From contig NZ_CP015506.1 in assembly GCF_000294775.2 (NCBI RefSeq), forward strand, positions 3,757,501 through 3,821,500: a DNA stretch of 64,000 nucleotides, read 5' to 3'. This document shows positions 27,946-35,694 of the stretch, in pieces (positions within the stretch are counted from its first letter, which is position 1; every line of letters starts with the position of its first letter). The notes below the pieces were generated by a model. The model did no database searches, was not told the origin of the DNA, and worked only from the letters and a program-made list of their open reading frames with translations. The DNA is from Cytobacillus oceanisediminis 2691 (GTDB taxonomy: Bacteria > Bacillota > Bacilli > Bacillales > Cytobacillaceae). The translations under genes were made by a program, and so were the position numbers.

Positions 27946-28626
27946 ATGATGTTTAACGAATGGTTTGGACTTCTCTTTGCAATTATTAATTTCACATTAG
28001 TATTGACTATGTACCGCGTGTTCGGAAAGACTGGTTTATTCGTGTGGATTGGCTTCTCTACTGTCATGGCCAATCTTCAAGTCGTAAAAACCATTGAAAT
28101 GTTCGGCCTGACGGCTACTTTAGGAAACGCTATGTACGGTACCGCTTTTCTCGTTACGGATATCCTAAATGAAAAGTACGGAAAGGAAGAAGCAAAAAAA
28201 GCTGTATGGCTTGGTTTCTTTACTCTTCTGTCCATGACTCTCATCATGCAGATGGTTTTATTATTTAAACCGCATGAAACAGATTTTGCACAGGAGCCCC
28301 TCAGCACTCTTTTTTCGATTCTGCCGCGGATTGCTGCCGGAAGCCTCGCTGCCTATTTAGTCAGTCAATTTACGGATGTTTATATTTTTACCTATTTAAA
28401 AAAGAAATTTCCAAAGGATGGCCAATTTTGGATCAGGAATAATGGCAGCACAATGATCAGCCAGCTATTGGATACCCTTGTTTTTACAAGCATTGCTTTC
28501 CTCGGCGTATTTCCAATGGAGGAATGGATTCAAATATTCATCACCACTTATTTGCTGAAATTTATAGTAGCTATACTTGATACCCCGTTTGGCTATATTG
28601 CTAAACGTTTTCCAGTAAAAGATTAG
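27946..28626 (+). CDS. ypdP: Queuosine-precursor transporter (YhhQ/VUT family, YpdP)
   Basis: A 226-residue membrane protein of the COG1738 family with six predicted helices. It imports a queuosine precursor (preQ1 or a related base). The motif VTDILNEKYGKEEAKKAVW is the family hallmark. The reading frame is open 20 codons upstream, but that part is the riboswitch; the ATG at 27946 follows AGGAGG. A second ATG directly follows. Its leader senses preQ1, which supports the role. A terminator follows at 28627. Confidence 0.93.
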   Translation: MMFNEWFGLLFAIINFTLVLTMYRVFGKTGLFVWIGFSTVMANLQVVKTIEMFGLTATLGNAMYGTAFLVTDILNEKYGKEEAKKAVWLGFFTLLSMTLIMQMVLLFKPHETDFAQEPLSTLFSILPRIAAGSLAAYLVSQFTDVYIFTYLKKKFPKDGQFWIRNNGSTMISQLLDTLVFTSIAFLGVFPMEEWIQIFITTYLLKFIVAILDTPFGYIAKRFPVKD

Positions 28627-28652
28627 GATGCCATTTTTGGTATCCTTTTCTG
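28627..28652 (+). terminator. Terminator after ypdP
   Basis: GGATGCCA/TGGTATCC (one G-T pair), loop TTTT, followed by TTTTCTG, right at the ypdP stop. Confidence 0.7.
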
Positions 28653-28813
28653 CTTTATCGCGGTCTGACGGGCAGTAGGCTCCCCCAATTAAAGACTCAG
28701 CGGTATCAATGGAGGATAACTGGGGGATCCAACTGCCCGTAAAGGCCCGATTGGTTCAACTAACAATCAGTGGGAGATAAAGCCCCCCACTTATTGAAGT
28801 TTCACTTTATCGC
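28653..28813 (-). repeat. Structured intergenic repeat, copy A
   Basis: About 150 bp homologous (in reverse) to 49394-49553. On the - strand it can fold into three parts: a hairpin (AGTGGG/CCCACT), an outer 9-bp stem (ACGGGCAGT/ACTGCCCGT), and inside it an 11-bp stem TCCCCCAGTTA with a near-perfect partner. The 9 bases ctttatcgc are found at both ends. No coding frame. Confidence 0.75.
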
Positions 28814-28878
28814 TTATTTTTATGATAAACTACACTTAGTTTACCCTATTATGCTGTTAAAATCAGGAGGCAGTTTAA

Positions 28879-29280
28879 TTGATTGAAGTGTATATCGATG
28901 GAGCAAGTGCCGGAAACCCGGGTCCCAGCGGGGCAGGCATTTTCATTAAAAATAATGGCCAAGTTGAACGCTATTCCATTCCTTTAGGGAATATGGAAAA
29001 TCACGAAGCCGAATACCGTGCATTTATTCATGCTCTGGAAATATGTATAGAAAAGGGATACAAAACAGTATCCTTTCGAACGGATTCACAGCTCGTTAAC
29101 CGGGCCGTTGAAAAGGAATTCGTTAAAAATAAAAAATTTGCTCCCTTGCTTGAAAATGCTTTGGAGCTTACAAGGCAATTTGATTTGTTTTTTATGAAAT
29201 GGGTGCCCAGCTCCGAAAACAAAGGAGCGGATGAATTAGCCAGAGCAGCCATTCGCAAAAATAGAACGAAAGGTCAATGA
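28879..29280 (+). CDS. ypdQ: RNase H-like protein YpdQ
   Basis: A 133-residue RNase H1 fold: IDGASAGNPGPSGAG, NHEAEYRAF, FRTDSQLVNRA and ENKGADELARAA carry the acidic positions of the active site. The B. subtilis YpdQ is reported to have no RNase HI activity, so I avoid calling it rnhA. The start is TTG, 8 nt from AGGAGG. The EamA gene begins 4 bp after its stop. Confidence 0.85.
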   Translation: MIEVYIDGASAGNPGPSGAGIFIKNNGQVERYSIPLGNMENHEAEYRAFIHALEICIEKGYKTVSFRTDSQLVNRAVEKEFVKNKKFAPLLENALELTRQFDLFFMKWVPSSENKGADELARAAIRKNRTKGQ

Positions 29281-29284
29281 GATA

Positions 29285-30202
29285 ATGAATAGATCGGTTA
29301 TATTTGCAGATGTAAGCCTATTGCTCGTAGCCTTTGTGTGGGGAACTACCTTTGTGCTTGTACAAAACGCCATTGCTTTTCTTGAGCCATTTTCTTTTAA
29401 TGGTGTACGCTTTTTCATGGCCGCTTTCTTGCTGGGAGGCTGGCTAGTTATTTTTGAAAGAGAACAGTTAAAGAAAATAAACAAAAAGCTTTTGATTTCT
29501 GGAATTATTATGGGCTTGTTTTTATTTATAGGCTATGCTTTCCAGACAATCGGACTGCTTTATACAACTTCCTCAAAAGCTGGCTTTATTACGGGGTTAA
29601 GTGTAGTAATGGTCCCAGTCTTTTCTTTTATGCTTTTAAAAATTAAGCCAGGGTTCAATGCTATTATAGGTGTATCAATTGCAACAGCGGGATTGTATTT
29701 GCTTACAATGACTGATAGAGTCTCGCTAAATATCGGTGATGCATATGTATTAATCTGTGCAGTTGGTTTTGCCCTTCATATTATATTCACAGGAAAATAT
29801 AGCAGCAAATACCCGGCCCTGCTATTAACGGTTATTCAAGTAGGTACCGTGGCCTTGCTATCAGGCATTTTTGCGTTTTTTACAGAAAATTGGCAGCAGG
29901 CATTTGAAACTGGAGTATTATTTAAGACCAATGTGGTGACTGCTCTAATTGTAACTTCATTGTTTGCGACCGCGCTCGCATTTTTTGCACAGACGGCTTT
30001 TCAAAAATTCACAACCCCAACAAGAGTGGCCCTCATATTCGCCATGGAACCTGTGTTTGCTGCTGCTGCAGGATTTATGTGGGCGAATGAGAGACTTTCC
30101 TTTAGTGCCCTGACTGGCTGTCTGCTAATTTTTGCAGGTATGGTCTTTGCAGAAATTCCTGCTAAGAAAACATTATCCATCTTTAGGAGAAAAACTGCTT
30201 AA
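29285..30202 (+). CDS. EamA-family (DMT) transporter
   Basis: A 305-residue membrane protein of 10 helices in two EamA repeats. The first has VWGTTFVLVQNAI and FNGVRFFMAA, the second ALIFAMEPVFAAAAGF. Members export amino acids or other small metabolites; the substrate is unknown. The ATG is 5 bp after the ypdQ stop, so it is probably translated by coupling. A two-way terminator follows. Confidence 0.88.
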   Translation: MNRSVIFADVSLLLVAFVWGTTFVLVQNAIAFLEPFSFNGVRFFMAAFLLGGWLVIFEREQLKKINKKLLISGIIMGLFLFIGYAFQTIGLLYTTSSKAGFITGLSVVMVPVFSFMLLKIKPGFNAIIGVSIATAGLYLLTMTDRVSLNIGDAYVLICAVGFALHIIFTGKYSSKYPALLLTVIQVGTVALLSGIFAFFTENWQQAFETGVLFKTNVVTALIVTSLFATALAFFAQTAFQKFTTPTRVALIFAMEPVFAAAAGFMWANERLSFSALTGCLLIFAGMVFAEIPAKKTLSIFRRKTA

Positions 30203-30210
30203 TAAATAGA

Positions 30211-30244
30211 AAAAGGGCGTGTCCTCAAAAAACACGCCTTTTAA
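30211..30244. terminator. Bidirectional terminator
   Basis: GGCGTGT/ACACGCC arms with a 9-nt loop, A-run before and TTTT after. It separates the EamA gene from the convergent 87-residue gene. Confidence 0.8.
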
Positions 30245-30504
30245 ATGATTGATTTTTCTTTTACAAATTTTATTGCTTCACGCCTGCTGGTAATATTCTT
30301 TGAAACCAATGTTTCAAGCAATGATACGTAAAAACTGCCGTCAAATGATTTCTGAGCTTTTAATGTAAGTTCTATTGCTGCATTGGCAAGCTCATCAGAA
30401 GCATTGGTATAATTTTTGCCAAAGTAAATGAAGCCAATCGCGTCTTCCCGAAATTGAAATCCTTTACTTTGCAAAAAGTGCAAATACTCTTCAACTGTCT
30501 TCAT
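30241..30504 (-). CDS. Hypothetical small protein, 87 residues
   Basis: A soluble acidic-basic mixed protein (MKTVEEYLHFLQSKGFQFRED at the start, GFIYFGKNYTNAS in the middle, EAIKFVKEK at the end). It may belong to a Bacillaceae family of unknown function (DUF6123 or a YpbS-like one), but I cannot confirm. A GAGGG ribosome site precedes the ATG. It follows the EamA gene convergently. Confidence 0.65.
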   Translation of the reverse strand: MKTVEEYLHFLQSKGFQFREDAIGFIYFGKNYTNASDELANAAIELTLKAQKSFDGSFYVSLLETLVSKNITSRREAIKFVKEKSII

Positions 30505-30613
30505 TTCACTTACCCTCTTCCCCTGCTCCCTCCTGCGTTCTCCTAAATCTTACCTGATTTTTCGACAATTATCTACCTTTTTTCTGCATGAAGCAGGGGA
30601 GTTGTAAGCTCAA

Positions 30614-31078
30614 TTATTTCTTCTTAGTTAGAAGGTAGCCAAGTGTTCCGGTTAATACACCGAGGAGAGCTCCGCCCAATACTTCAGCAGGCTGGTGGCC
30701 GAGCATTTCCTTCAGCTTCTTTGGACCTTCCTCTTCAAACTTAACTGTCTCATCTTTGTGAATTTTATCAACCAGCTCACCAAGACTATTTACCTTTAAG
30801 GTAAGCTCACCGGTTTGGCGCCTGATTCCCTGGGCATCATACATAACAATCAGGCCATAAACCAGTGATAAAGCAAAGTCGACCGTCGGAACTCCGCGCT
30901 TTAAAGCTATAAAAGTGGTTAAAGAAGAAACACCAGCCGAATGAGAACTCGGCATGCCCCCTGTCTGGAAAAACAAATCAGGACGAAGTTCTCCCTTTTT
31001 CACATAATGGATGGGGATTTTTAGGCCCTGTGCCAGCCCTATACTTAAAAGAGCGATATAAACTCCCTTGTTTAACAA
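30614..31078 (-). CDS. Divergent PAP2 family protein (YuiD-like)
   Basis: A 154-residue membrane protein. The GGMPSSHSAGVSSLTTFIAL motif, YDAQGIRRQTGE and the C-terminal GHQPAEVLGGALLGVLTG are the DUF212/YuiD signature, a relative of PAP2 phosphatases. It may act on a lipid phosphate, but this is not shown. The start is TTG after GAGGTGAA. The spore gene sspL lies divergently upstream. Confidence 0.85.
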   Translation of the reverse strand: MLNKGVYIALLSIGLAQGLKIPIHYVKKGELRPDLFFQTGGMPSSHSAGVSSLTTFIALKRGVPTVDFALSLVYGLIVMYDAQGIRRQTGELTLKVNSLGELVDKIHKDETVKFEEEGPKKLKEMLGHQPAEVLGGALLGVLTGTLGYLLTKKK

Positions 31079-31295
31079 TTCACCTCTTCTTTATTGTGAA
31101 GTATGCAGACTTTTATTATTCCTCCTTCAAATGCTAAATAGGCCTGTAATTATGGAATAATTAAACCCAAAACAGAAGAAGAACTCACCGCATCAGTTGC
31201 TAAATTGTACCCTCGATGGACATGATTAAAACCCGAAGACTTTAACAATAATAAGGTTATCAATGGAGAAGTTGCTGACTGGGGAGGTGAATCAC

Positions 31296-31433
31296 ATGAG
31301 CAAAAATGGACATACAAACAGAGGAATAAAAGCACCTGGTGTAAACCCTCAAGGATACGGGCAGGATGCTGAATTTTCAGAGGAACCTAAAAGCAAACTG
31401 GAGAATGCAGCGAAAAAGAAGAATACTAAATAA
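31296..31433 (+). CDS. sspL: Small acid-soluble spore protein SspL
   Basis: A 45-residue basic peptide. The pattern GVNPQGYGQDAEFSEEPKSK followed by KLENAAKKKNTK closely matches minor SASP L of spores. In B. subtilis sspL lies in the ypdQ-ypbR interval, as here. GGAGGTG precedes the ATG. I expect forespore (sigma-G) expression but did not find a clear promoter. A small terminator follows. Confidence 0.88.
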   Translation: MSKNGHTNRGIKAPGVNPQGYGQDAEFSEEPKSKLENAAKKKNTK

Positions 31434-31439
31434 ATTGGA

Positions 31440-31465
31440 TGCCGCCTTTGGCGGCATAAATGTTT
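31440..31465 (+). terminator. Terminator after sspL
   Basis: TGCCGCC/GGCGGCA with loop TTT, followed by TAAATGTTTG. Short T-run, moderate strength. Confidence 0.6.
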
Positions 31466-31544
31466 GTTAGAGTAAAGCTGCATTTGGGGTCTGATGGAGA
31501 TGTACACATTTTACTTCGGTTATATGTGCATGATCCTTGTGTGA

Positions 31545-32145
31545 GCGGTTACTGTCATTTTTGTGCGCGGGGTTTCTTCGTTTACGCGCGCTTGACCCTT
31601 GTGTGCGCGGGTCTCTCTCGTTTGTGCGACGCAGGCTTTCCTTTTCTGCACGGGTCACTCTCGTTGTGCGCGCAGACTTTCCTTTTGTGCGCGGGTTTGG
31701 CGAGGATGGGCGCGGCTTTTCTTCGGTTATGCGCCCTTGACCCTTGTGTGCGCGGGGCTCTCTCGTTTGTGCGCGCTGGCTTTCCTTTTGTGCGCGGGTT
31801 TGACGAGGATGGGCGCGGCTTTTCTTCGGTTATGCGCCCTTGACCCTTGTGTGTTCGGGCTCTCTCGTTTGTGCGCGCAGACTTTCCTTTTGTGCGCGGG
31901 TTTGACAAGGATGGGCGCGGCTTTTCTTCGGTTACGCGCGCTTGACCCTTGTGTGCGCGGGTCTCTCTCGTTTGTGCGCGCAGACTTTCCTTTTGTGCGC
32001 GGGTTTGACGAGGATGGGCGCGGCTTTTCTTCGGTTATGGCCATTGACCCTTGTGTGCGCGGGTCTCTCTCGTTTGTGCGCGCTGGTTTTCCTTTTGTGT
32101 GCGGGTTTCTTGCATTTATGCGCTCAGTTTTCTCTTTTACTTGGA
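31545..32145. repeat. GC-rich tandem repeat, unit about 102 bp
   Basis: The motif gacccttgtgtg recurs at 31594, 31739, 31842, 31944 and 32046, that is, with spacings of 145, 103, 102 and 102. Each unit has further short sub-repeats built around TTTGTGCGCG. The GC content is far above the flanks. Both strands have open frames through it because 102 is divisible by three, but none has a ribosome site. It separates the sspL and ypcP genes. Confidence 0.85.
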
Positions 32146-32160
32146 GATGCGCAATCATGA

Positions 32161-32194
32161 AAAAAATTTAAAACCCCAGGCAGGAGCCTGGGGT
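32161..32194 (-). terminator. Terminator after ypcP
   Basis: ACCCCAGGC/GCCTGGGGT (9 bp, loop of 4) followed by TTTTAAATTTTTT on the - strand. Confidence 0.85.
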
Positions 32195-32199
32195 CTCTA

Positions 32200-33090
32200 T
32201 TATGCATATTCCTTTTTAAAATCAAGAAATCTATGAAGACCGCGGAATTCAATTTCAGTGAATTTCTCTATGACCTTTTCCCGGTTCATTGTGAATTGCG
32301 CCAGGTCTAGAGGGCATTCAACAGGTACATCGCATTTTATTTCGGCGAGCTGTCTGCTCAAGTGCAGCATTTCAAGATCCTGTTCGATCTTGGCACGCTG
32401 TCCTTTTGTGAGCTGTTCCAGGTTTTCTAATACACCTTCAATATGCTCAAATTGCTGCAGCAGCTTCAGAGCTGTTTTTTCGCCAATCCCTTTTACTCCG
32501 GGATAATTATCACTTGTATCTCCCATGAAGGCTTTCAAATCAATCATCTGCTTCGGTGTTATTCCCTTTTCTTCATAAAAGGTTTCTGTCGTATGCACCA
32601 GATAATTGCCGTAGCCTTTTTGCAGCAAAATGACAGAAATATTATCATCCAGAAGCTGAAGGATATCCTGGTCGCCAGTAAGGATCAGTACTTCCGCTTC
32701 CTGGCTTGCTTTTCTTGCAATGGTGCCAATGCAGTCATCAGCTTCATATCCTTCAAGGCCTATATTTGGAACATCAAAAGCTTCCACGACTTCTTTTACC
32801 AGATCGAATTGAGGCACAAGTTCAATTGGAGCTTCAGGACGGTTTGCTTTATAGGCATCAAACATTTCCGTACGGAAGGTTTTGCTTCCCATATCCCAGC
32901 AAACGGCCACATGAGTCGGGCTAAAGGAAGAAACAGCCGTTAAAAAGTGTTTAACAAATCCGTAAACTCCATTTGTAGGTATTCCTTTTGAATTTATCAT
33001 AAATTGACCGGACATCGCTGTTGCAAAATATGCCCTGAACAGCAGAGCCATTCCATCAACCAGCAGCAGTGAAGGTTTTTTCTCGTTCAT
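32200..33090 (-). CDS. ypcP: 5'-3' exonuclease / FEN-like nuclease YpcP
   Basis: A 296-residue stand-alone relative of the DNA polymerase I 5' nuclease domain, acting on flaps and RNA primers. The metal-binding acidic residues are in LLLVDGMALLFRAY, AVCWDMGSKTFR, EGYEADDCIG, ILTGDQDILQLL and FMGDTSDNYPGVKGIGEKTA (helix-hairpin-helix at the last). The ATG follows GGGAGGCGG. B. subtilis carries the gene in the same interval (with ypbR, ypbQ, bcsA). It is known as fenA/exoR in some annotations. Confidence 0.93.
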   Translation of the reverse strand: MNEKKPSLLLVDGMALLFRAYFATAMSGQFMINSKGIPTNGVYGFVKHFLTAVSSFSPTHVAVCWDMGSKTFRTEMFDAYKANRPEAPIELVPQFDLVKEVVEAFDVPNIGLEGYEADDCIGTIARKASQEAEVLILTGDQDILQLLDDNISVILLQKGYGNYLVHTTETFYEEKGITPKQMIDLKAFMGDTSDNYPGVKGIGEKTALKLLQQFEHIEGVLENLEQLTKGQRAKIEQDLEMLHLSRQLAEIKCDVPVECPLDLAQFTMNREKVIEKFTEIEFRGLHRFLDFKKEYA

Positions 33091-33169
33091 TTTTCCGCCT
33101 CCCGATTATAATCATAACAACTATTATATCATGGGAAACTCTCCGTTTCTCTTGAAAAGTTTTACAGCC

Positions 33170-33772
33170 CTATTCTGTTTCCCTTATTAGTTCAACTCCA
33201 TGTTCTTCCAGTTCATAGTAAGTAGCGATTCGCGCATTTCGGACATTATTATTTAATGGATACGCATATGTAGTTCCATCTTTAAAGGTAAAGATTAATT
33301 CATCATCAGACATAACACCCATTTTGTTTATGACCGTTTGCCTGGCATGTTTGATTTCCGGCCAATTATAGTGCTTCTCCTTCAAACTGAATAATGTATT
33401 AAAATGGACACCATTCTTATCAATATAGTGGTAATAATCAAAACTGAGGATAACTGTAGCCAGTGAAAACAAAAAACCGGCTCCTGTAATAAATTTCGCA
33501 ATCCTGCCAAATTTTTCAGCACTGTGCAGCCAAACCCCCGCTAGGATAAAAATCCCCATCGATGCCAAAGCTGTGCTAAATGTAACATAAGCGGCTTTAG
33601 GCGCTTCGAAAACCCAGGTCCCTTCAGGTCTGAAAAATTGTGCCTGAAATGGTGAAAGTAAAAATATAGGAATAAAAATTGCTGACAATATTAGAATAAT
33701 TGCAGTCGTTACCAATATTTGTTTTGTTTCAGTTCTTTGTTTTTTTGTTATCGTGTAGCCCGAAGTATTCAT
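33170..33772 (-). CDS. Hypothetical membrane protein with a C-terminal soluble domain
   Basis: A 200-residue protein with three predicted helices (near 18-40, 65-85, 92-110) and a C-terminal domain of about 80 residues with repeated strands (SLKEKHYNWPEIKHARQTV, DELIFTFKDGTTYAYPL), which looks like a PH-like domain; I do not recognise a family. The start is MNTSGYTITKKQR. No strong ribosome site is visible. Confidence 0.6.
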   Translation of the reverse strand: MNTSGYTITKKQRTETKQILVTTAIILILSAIFIPIFLLSPFQAQFFRPEGTWVFEAPKAAYVTFSTALASMGIFILAGVWLHSAEKFGRIAKFITGAGFLFSLATVILSFDYYHYIDKNGVHFNTLFSLKEKHYNWPEIKHARQTVINKMGVMSDDELIFTFKDGTTYAYPLNNNVRNARIATYYELEEHGVELIRETE

Positions 33773-33831
33773 TTAACCACTCCATTTTCAAAATCTATTA
33801 AACCTTTTAAATTATATAATAATTTTAACAG

Positions 33832-33861
33832 TAAAAAAATCCCTTTTTTAAAAAGGGATTC
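33832..33861 (-). terminator. Terminator after the rhodanese gene
   Basis: AATCCCTTTTT/AAAAAGGGATT with a very short loop and a T-run following on the - strand. Confidence 0.75.
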
Positions 33862-33863
33862 CT

Positions 33864-34700
33864 CTATTTTTCGACAGTTTCTATTTTATTTCCGTCATAA
33901 GAGATCCAATCGCTGAAGCTTCCAGCATATAATTTAACATTACGGAAGCCAGCTTCCTTTAATGCCAGAAAATTAGGTGCTGCTGTTACCCCAGATCCGC
34001 AGTAAACAACTACAGGTTTATTCTTATCGATGTCTGCAAACCGTTTTTCCTGTTCCTCTGCTTCTTTAAACCTGCCATTTTTATACGCTTCAAGCCAAAC
34101 TCTATTGATTGCTCCAGGGATATGGCCGGCTTTTTTATCAATTGGCTCCTCCAGTCCCAGGTATCTCTTTTCCTCTCTCGAGTCAATAATTACAGCAGTA
34201 TCCTGATTACCGGTATATTCTTTAACTTCTTCGTATGAGGCAAGTATGTCAGGCCGCAGATCGATTTTAAAGTCAGCTGGCCCGAAGCTTTGAATCTTAT
34301 TATTCAAAGGATAGTCGCTTTCAGCCCATTCTTTATATCCGCCGTTCAATACATAAACTTTATCATGTCCCAAATACCTGAGGAGCCACCAGAACCTTGC
34401 GGCAAAAGCCCCTTCTCCTCCATCATAGGCAATTACTGTGGTATCCCTGCTGATACCAGCCTTCTCCAGGACTTCTTTAAATTGAGAGGGATTTGGAAGC
34501 GGGTGCCTGCCCCCATGTTCTCTAACAGGGCCCGACAGATCCTTCTCTAAATCAAAATACACGGCATTGGGAATATGGCTGAGATTATATAAGCTGCGCC
34601 CTTCTTCAGGTGACCCAAGTTTAAAGCGGCAGTCGGCAATTCGGATATTAGGATCATCCAGTTTAGTTACTACCCATTCCTTTTCTACTTGATACTTCAT
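33864..34700 (-). CDS. Sulfurtransferase with two rhodanese domains
   Basis: A 278-residue SseA-type thiosulfate or mercaptopyruvate sulfurtransferase. The first domain is inactive (no Cys in AYDGGEGAFAARFWW), the second has the active Cys in VVYCGSGVTAAPN near residue 235. Conserved landmarks are HIPNAVYFDLEKDL and AGHIPGAINRVWLEAY. The ATG overlaps the stop of the upstream 63-residue gene by four bases, so they are coupled. Which donor is used cannot be told. Confidence 0.9.
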   Translation of the reverse strand: MKYQVEKEWVVTKLDDPNIRIADCRFKLGSPEEGRSLYNLSHIPNAVYFDLEKDLSGPVREHGGRHPLPNPSQFKEVLEKAGISRDTTVIAYDGGEGAFAARFWWLLRYLGHDKVYVLNGGYKEWAESDYPLNNKIQSFGPADFKIDLRPDILASYEEVKEYTGNQDTAVIIDSREEKRYLGLEEPIDKKAGHIPGAINRVWLEAYKNGRFKEAEEQEKRFADIDKNKPVVVYCGSGVTAAPNFLALKEAGFRNVKLYAGSFSDWISYDGNKIETVEK

Positions 34701-34888
34701 TTAAGGTTCTCCCCTTTTCTCTTTTCCATCAGGCGTTTTATATGTTCCTTTGGTGTCCAGCAGTTAAATTGATAGTCAGGTTTCGTTTCATAGCCCAGTC
34801 TGCTGCAAAAATAAACCATTCCTTCTTTACGCTTTTCAGGATGGAAGTTTACGCAGGTTGCACATGCATGAAATAAATTTTTCTCCAT
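34697..34888 (-). CDS. Cysteine-rich small protein, 63 residues
   Basis: A basic protein with CATCVNFHPEK at residues 9-12 and later FCSRLGY and FNCWTP, i.e. four cysteines that could bind a metal. It is coupled to the rhodanese gene and probably has a related role in sulfur or metal handling (inference). AAAGGGAG precedes the ATG. I do not recognise a named family. Confidence 0.65.
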   Translation of the reverse strand: MEKNLFHACATCVNFHPEKRKEGMVYFCSRLGYETKPDYQFNCWTPKEHIKRLMEKRKGENLK

Positions 34889-34916
34889 AGCTCTCCCTTT
34901 ACTTCTCAGAATGATT

Positions 34917-35666
34917 TTAAACTTTCAGCAGTTCCCAAAGCCATTTATTCAGTCCGGATACTTTGCCTTTTCCTATAGGCATTGATTCACCGGCTGTATA
35001 GAGGAATTCCCTTTCTGACTCGAGTGTATCAGCTATTTGATTAGCTAGATGCTCCTGAATAAGATCCCCGCGTTGTTTTGCATTAACCAGGGTCTGATAA
35101 AAGCGGGTAATCTCATCCTCTTCCTTTAAGCAAAAGAGACCTGTATACAAAAAATCTCCGTTTATTTTGCTTTGCTGTAGCAGCTGCCTTGAAATGAGGC
35201 AGGCTCTTATCGCCTGGATTAGCAGCTTCTGTTTCTTAATTGTAAAGCCCTCTTTTTTAGCCGCTTCCCCAAGATTGCGGGAAAATAGCTGGGTGTAATG
35301 CTGGAATAACTTATACCGTGAGAACTCTTTTTCCGCGATACTCCTCAGCCTATTTGAAAAGCCATCCCTATCCTTGTAGATGATGGGTGAGTATGCCCAT
35401 TCGAATATACTTGGATTGGATTTTTGCATAAGGTCAAATGCTTTAAAAATATCCCAGCCGTGCGCATCATAAGGGTTATCTGAATCAATAACCTCTTTGG
35501 CACGTTCAAGGGAAAGATATGCTTTCAGGTCCTTATGTTTAAAGATGAAGCGGATATCATAATCTGATTCCGCATCATCTGTCCCCCAGGCCCTGCTTCC
35601 TGCTTCACATGCAAACAGGATGTCTATATTATATTTTTCTTCAGCAGCAGAAAGCCATTTTTCCAT
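34917..35666 (-). CDS. RlaP-type nucleotidyltransferase (YcgL-like)
   Basis: A 249-residue protein with the polymerase-beta nucleotidyltransferase signature FACEAGSRAWGTDDAESDYDIRF near residue 18, then HGWDIFKAFDLM and the RlaP ending (SGLNKWLWELL). The family (pfam10127, COG3541) is linked to RNA repair in some bacteria and is widespread as a lone gene in Bacillaceae. The exact reaction is not known. No strong ribosome site; AAAGGT lies rather far upstream. The start is 28 bp downstream of the dynA stop, in one run with dynA and the genes above. Confidence 0.85.
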   Translation of the reverse strand: MEKWLSAAEEKYNIDILFACEAGSRAWGTDDAESDYDIRFIFKHKDLKAYLSLERAKEVIDSDNPYDAHGWDIFKAFDLMQKSNPSIFEWAYSPIIYKDRDGFSNRLRSIAEKEFSRYKLFQHYTQLFSRNLGEAAKKEGFTIKKQKLLIQAIRACLISRQLLQQSKINGDFLYTGLFCLKEEDEITRFYQTLVNAKQRGDLIQEHLANQIADTLESEREFLYTAGESMPIGKGKVSGLNKWLWELLKV

Positions 35667-35694
35667 AAGAAAAGCAGCAACCTTTCAATACCTA

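Noticed and set aside
28653..28813. Target-site duplication ctttatcgc around copy A
   Set aside because: Copy B also has related sequence (ATAAAG and GCGAGAAAG) at both ends, so these are more likely part of the element than a duplicated target.
31545..32145. CRISPR array
   Set aside because: Repeats are contiguous 102-bp units with no unique spacers and no cas genes nearby.
31582..32160. Long open frames on both strands inside the GC-rich tandem repeat
   Set aside because: Frames stay open because the 102-bp unit is divisible by three. None has a ribosome site, and the predicted products are biased repeats (Cys-rich on one strand, Arg/Lys-rich on the other).
32443..32943. 166-residue frame opposite ypcP
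   Set aside because: Antisense of the nuclease gene with no ribosome site or domain signal.
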